7,800 nt of DNA from UBA5862 sp002408105 (lineage in GTDB: Bacteria > Pseudomonadota > Gammaproteobacteria > Pseudomonadales > UBA5862), in NCBI GenBank assembly GCA_034189125.1, contig JAXHVB010000086.1:1-7800 (forward strand), in the 5' to 3' direction. The first letter of the stretch is position 1, and the number at the start of each line of letters is the position of its first letter. Of the stretch, positions 6,774 through 7,800 are shown in pieces. The notes below the pieces were generated by a model that saw nothing but the letters and a program-made list of their open reading frames with translations, searched no databases and was not told where the DNA came from. The translations under genes were made by a program, and so were the position numbers.

Positions 6774-7591
6774 CCGTCGAGCGATTTAAGCCTTCGGCCC
6801 GGCGGCGACATCAGGAGGGCAGGGTCGCGGAGGCGTTGACTTTAGCCGTCAGCCAGGTGGTGGATGCCGCCGTGCTGCGCGCCCCGGGCGAGCGCCACGA
6901 CGGCAAACGCGAACTGCTGGGGGTGTCCGTCGCCCTGTCGGAGGCCGGGGTAAACCGGCGCAAGTTCATCACCGATCTGAAGGATCGCGGGATGCACGGC
7001 ATGCAGCTGTTTGTCTCGGATGACCACGCCGGCCCCAAGGCCGCCGTGTTTACGGCCGCCGCAACGCTGCCTGGGTTCCACCTGCAGCAAACCGGTGCCT
7101 ACGTGCCGCGCCTGGACATGCGCGAGGCGTCGCCGCCGACATCCGGGCAGATCTTCAATGCCCCCGATGAACAGGAAGGCGAGCGCCTGCTGGAGCGCTT
7201 CATGGACCCAGCACCAGTCCAAGGCACCGTCTGGACCTCTGAGGCGCCGCAACAGGGCTCCGCAGTCTGCGCGCCTTACGCACCGCGAACGCCCTGGAGC
7301 GCGTCAACAAGGGAATCAAACGACGAATCCGGGCTGCCACGCTCTTCCCCAACGGGGCATCCCGCGAGCGGCTGGTCACTGCCATCGCATGACGACCTCC
7401 GAACAGTGGGTCACCGCCAGAACCTACCTCAACCTGAGTGAGACAGAATGACGATCACCCCGAGCCGCGACATTTGGCAGATCAAAAAATTGACTGACCA
7501 GTCTTCTTTTAAGAGATCACTGTTCCAGCGGATGTTGCGCGTCTTTTAATTTATTCTACCCCTGAAACCAGGAAAAAAAGTAGATATTGTG
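6774..7591. other. Non-coding stretch with IS scar between prsT and the next gene
   Basis: These roughly 820 bp contain no intact gene. The first 60 bp after prsT hold no T-run terminator that I can see. About 6836-7451 is a decayed IS256-type transposase (listed separately). The remaining 140 bp are visibly AT-richer, with a perfect dyad GACTG-AC-CAGTC at 7492-7503, two copies of TCTTTTAA (7505-7512 and 7542-7549) and a small CCTG-AAAC-CAGG hairpin at 7561-7572. A short frame of 33 codons (7448-7549) overlaps the end of the transposase remnant, but nothing supports it as a gene. Confidence 0.6.
6836..7451 (+). pseudogene. IS256-family (Mutator-type) transposase remnant, 5'-truncated and frameshifted
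   Basis: This is the decayed C-terminal half of a DDE transposase. In the first frame, QVVDAAVLRAPGERHDGKR, ELLGVSVALSEAGVNRRKF and LKDRGMHGMQLFVSDDHAG.KAA match the core of IS256 transposases and include the second catalytic Asp in SDDHAG. The next block reads LPGFHLQQTGAYVPRLDMRE, where intact members have about seven further residues including the Cys of a C-x2-H motif, so an in-frame deletion near 7078 is likely. After IFNAPDEQEGERLLERF (to about 7205) homology jumps to another frame (HQSKAPS), then about 100 nt are missing. From 7258 to 7392 a third frame gives RTANALERVNKGIKRR and ATLFPNGASRERLVTAIA, with the presumed catalytic Glu. The last part (MTTSEQWVTARTYLN) is again in a different frame, to the TGA at 7449-7451. 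The N-terminal roughly 150 residues and the left end of the element are absent. It is inactive; no terminal inverted repeats were found. Confidence 0.85.
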
Positions 7592-7800
7592 ATGTTTAGA
7601 CTAGGTTCAATATTGGCGATTATCGCGCTGTCGATGAATGTCTTTGCTCTTTTGCCGACGGACATTATACACCAACGGTTTCTATTGACAGACGTTGGTT
7701 TGTTGCTTGCCGTGACTCTAGTAATTGCGGGCGTTGTGAGTGGAAATATTATCTGGTCGGACTTTTTTAAAGGCGCCGGCCTCCTGATTACGATCTTCTT
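7592..7800 (+). CDS. Membrane protein, 5' part only (possible EPS polymerase/ligase)
   Basis: An open frame starts at the ATG at 7592 and runs off the right edge (69 complete codons). The product begins MFRLGSILAIIALSMNVFAL, a membrane helix right at the N-terminus. It continues with LPTDIIHQRF, a second helix (VGLLLAVTLVIAGVVSG), a short polar NIIWSDFFKG turn and the start of a third helix (AGLLITIF). This spacing of short loops and helices suits a polytopic inner-membrane protein such as an O-antigen/EPS polymerase or ligase, which the EPS context would favour, but no diagnostic motif is in view. An in-frame GTG directly before the ATG (7589) is an alternative start. The nearest purine run AGGA (7570-7573) is rather far (18 nt), so the start is uncertain. 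Its DNA is AT-richer than the prsT region, like the glycosyltransferase at the left edge. Confidence 0.6.
   Translation, partial: MFRLGSILAIIALSMNVFALLPTDIIHQRFLLTDVGLLLAVTLVIAGVVSGNIIWSDFFKGAGLLITIF

Noticed and set aside
7475..7496. TTGGCAG...TTGACT as a sigma-54 site before the right-hand gene
   Set aside because: The distance between the GG and the second element is 16 bp rather than 12.
7448..7549. Small 33-codon frame whose ATG overlaps the transposase TGA (ATGA)
   Set aside because: No ribosome site, no recognisable protein feature, and it lies in decaying IS-flanking DNA.

Overview
The window looks like part of an exopolysaccharide (EPS) / exosortase locus of a Gram-negative proteobacterium, most likely gammaproteobacterial. 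The reasons are the exosortase–EpsI fusion, a WecA-type polyprenyl-phosphate sugar-phosphate transferase and a PrsT-type TPR lipoprotein with a proteobacterial lipobox, all on the + strand. I cannot name the genus from sequence alone.

Layout. Bases 1-575 hold the 3' part of a GT4-type glycosyltransferase that enters from the left. A gap of about 345 bp follows, with a very strong 13-bp hairpin at 630-658 and then an AT-rich patch. Next come three large co-directional genes with gaps of only 58 and 60 bp: an XrtD-like exosortase fused to an EpsI (DUF3485) domain (923-2527), a WecA/MraY-type glycosyl-1-phosphate transferase with an unusual C-terminal membrane extension (2586-4319), and a TPR-repeat lipoprotein of the PrsT family (4380-6773). 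Bases 6774-7591 carry no intact gene. They hold the decayed, 5'-truncated remnant of an IS256-family transposase (about 6836-7451) and a short AT-richer stretch with small inverted and direct repeats. From 7592 an open reading frame for a hydrophobic membrane protein runs off the right edge; by context it could be an O-antigen/EPS polymerase or ligase type protein, but too little is visible to say.

How the genes could work together (inference from family knowledge). The WecA-like enzyme would start a lipid-linked glycan on undecaprenyl phosphate, and the glycosyltransferase at the left would extend it. PrsT would act in the envelope as a TPR scaffold for EPS secretion or for sorting of PEP-CTERM-like proteins. 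The exosortase would cut a C-terminal sorting signal (VPLPA-CTERM-like if it is truly XrtD), with the EpsI domain as a partner fused to it. No substrate protein with such a tail is visible here.

The most notable points are the exosortase–EpsI fusion next to PrsT, the roughly 215-residue extra membrane module on the WecA-like enzyme, the strong hairpin at the left gene boundary, and the IS256 scar that separates the core operon from the next envelope gene. I see no CRISPR array, tRNA, rRNA or convincing riboswitch.
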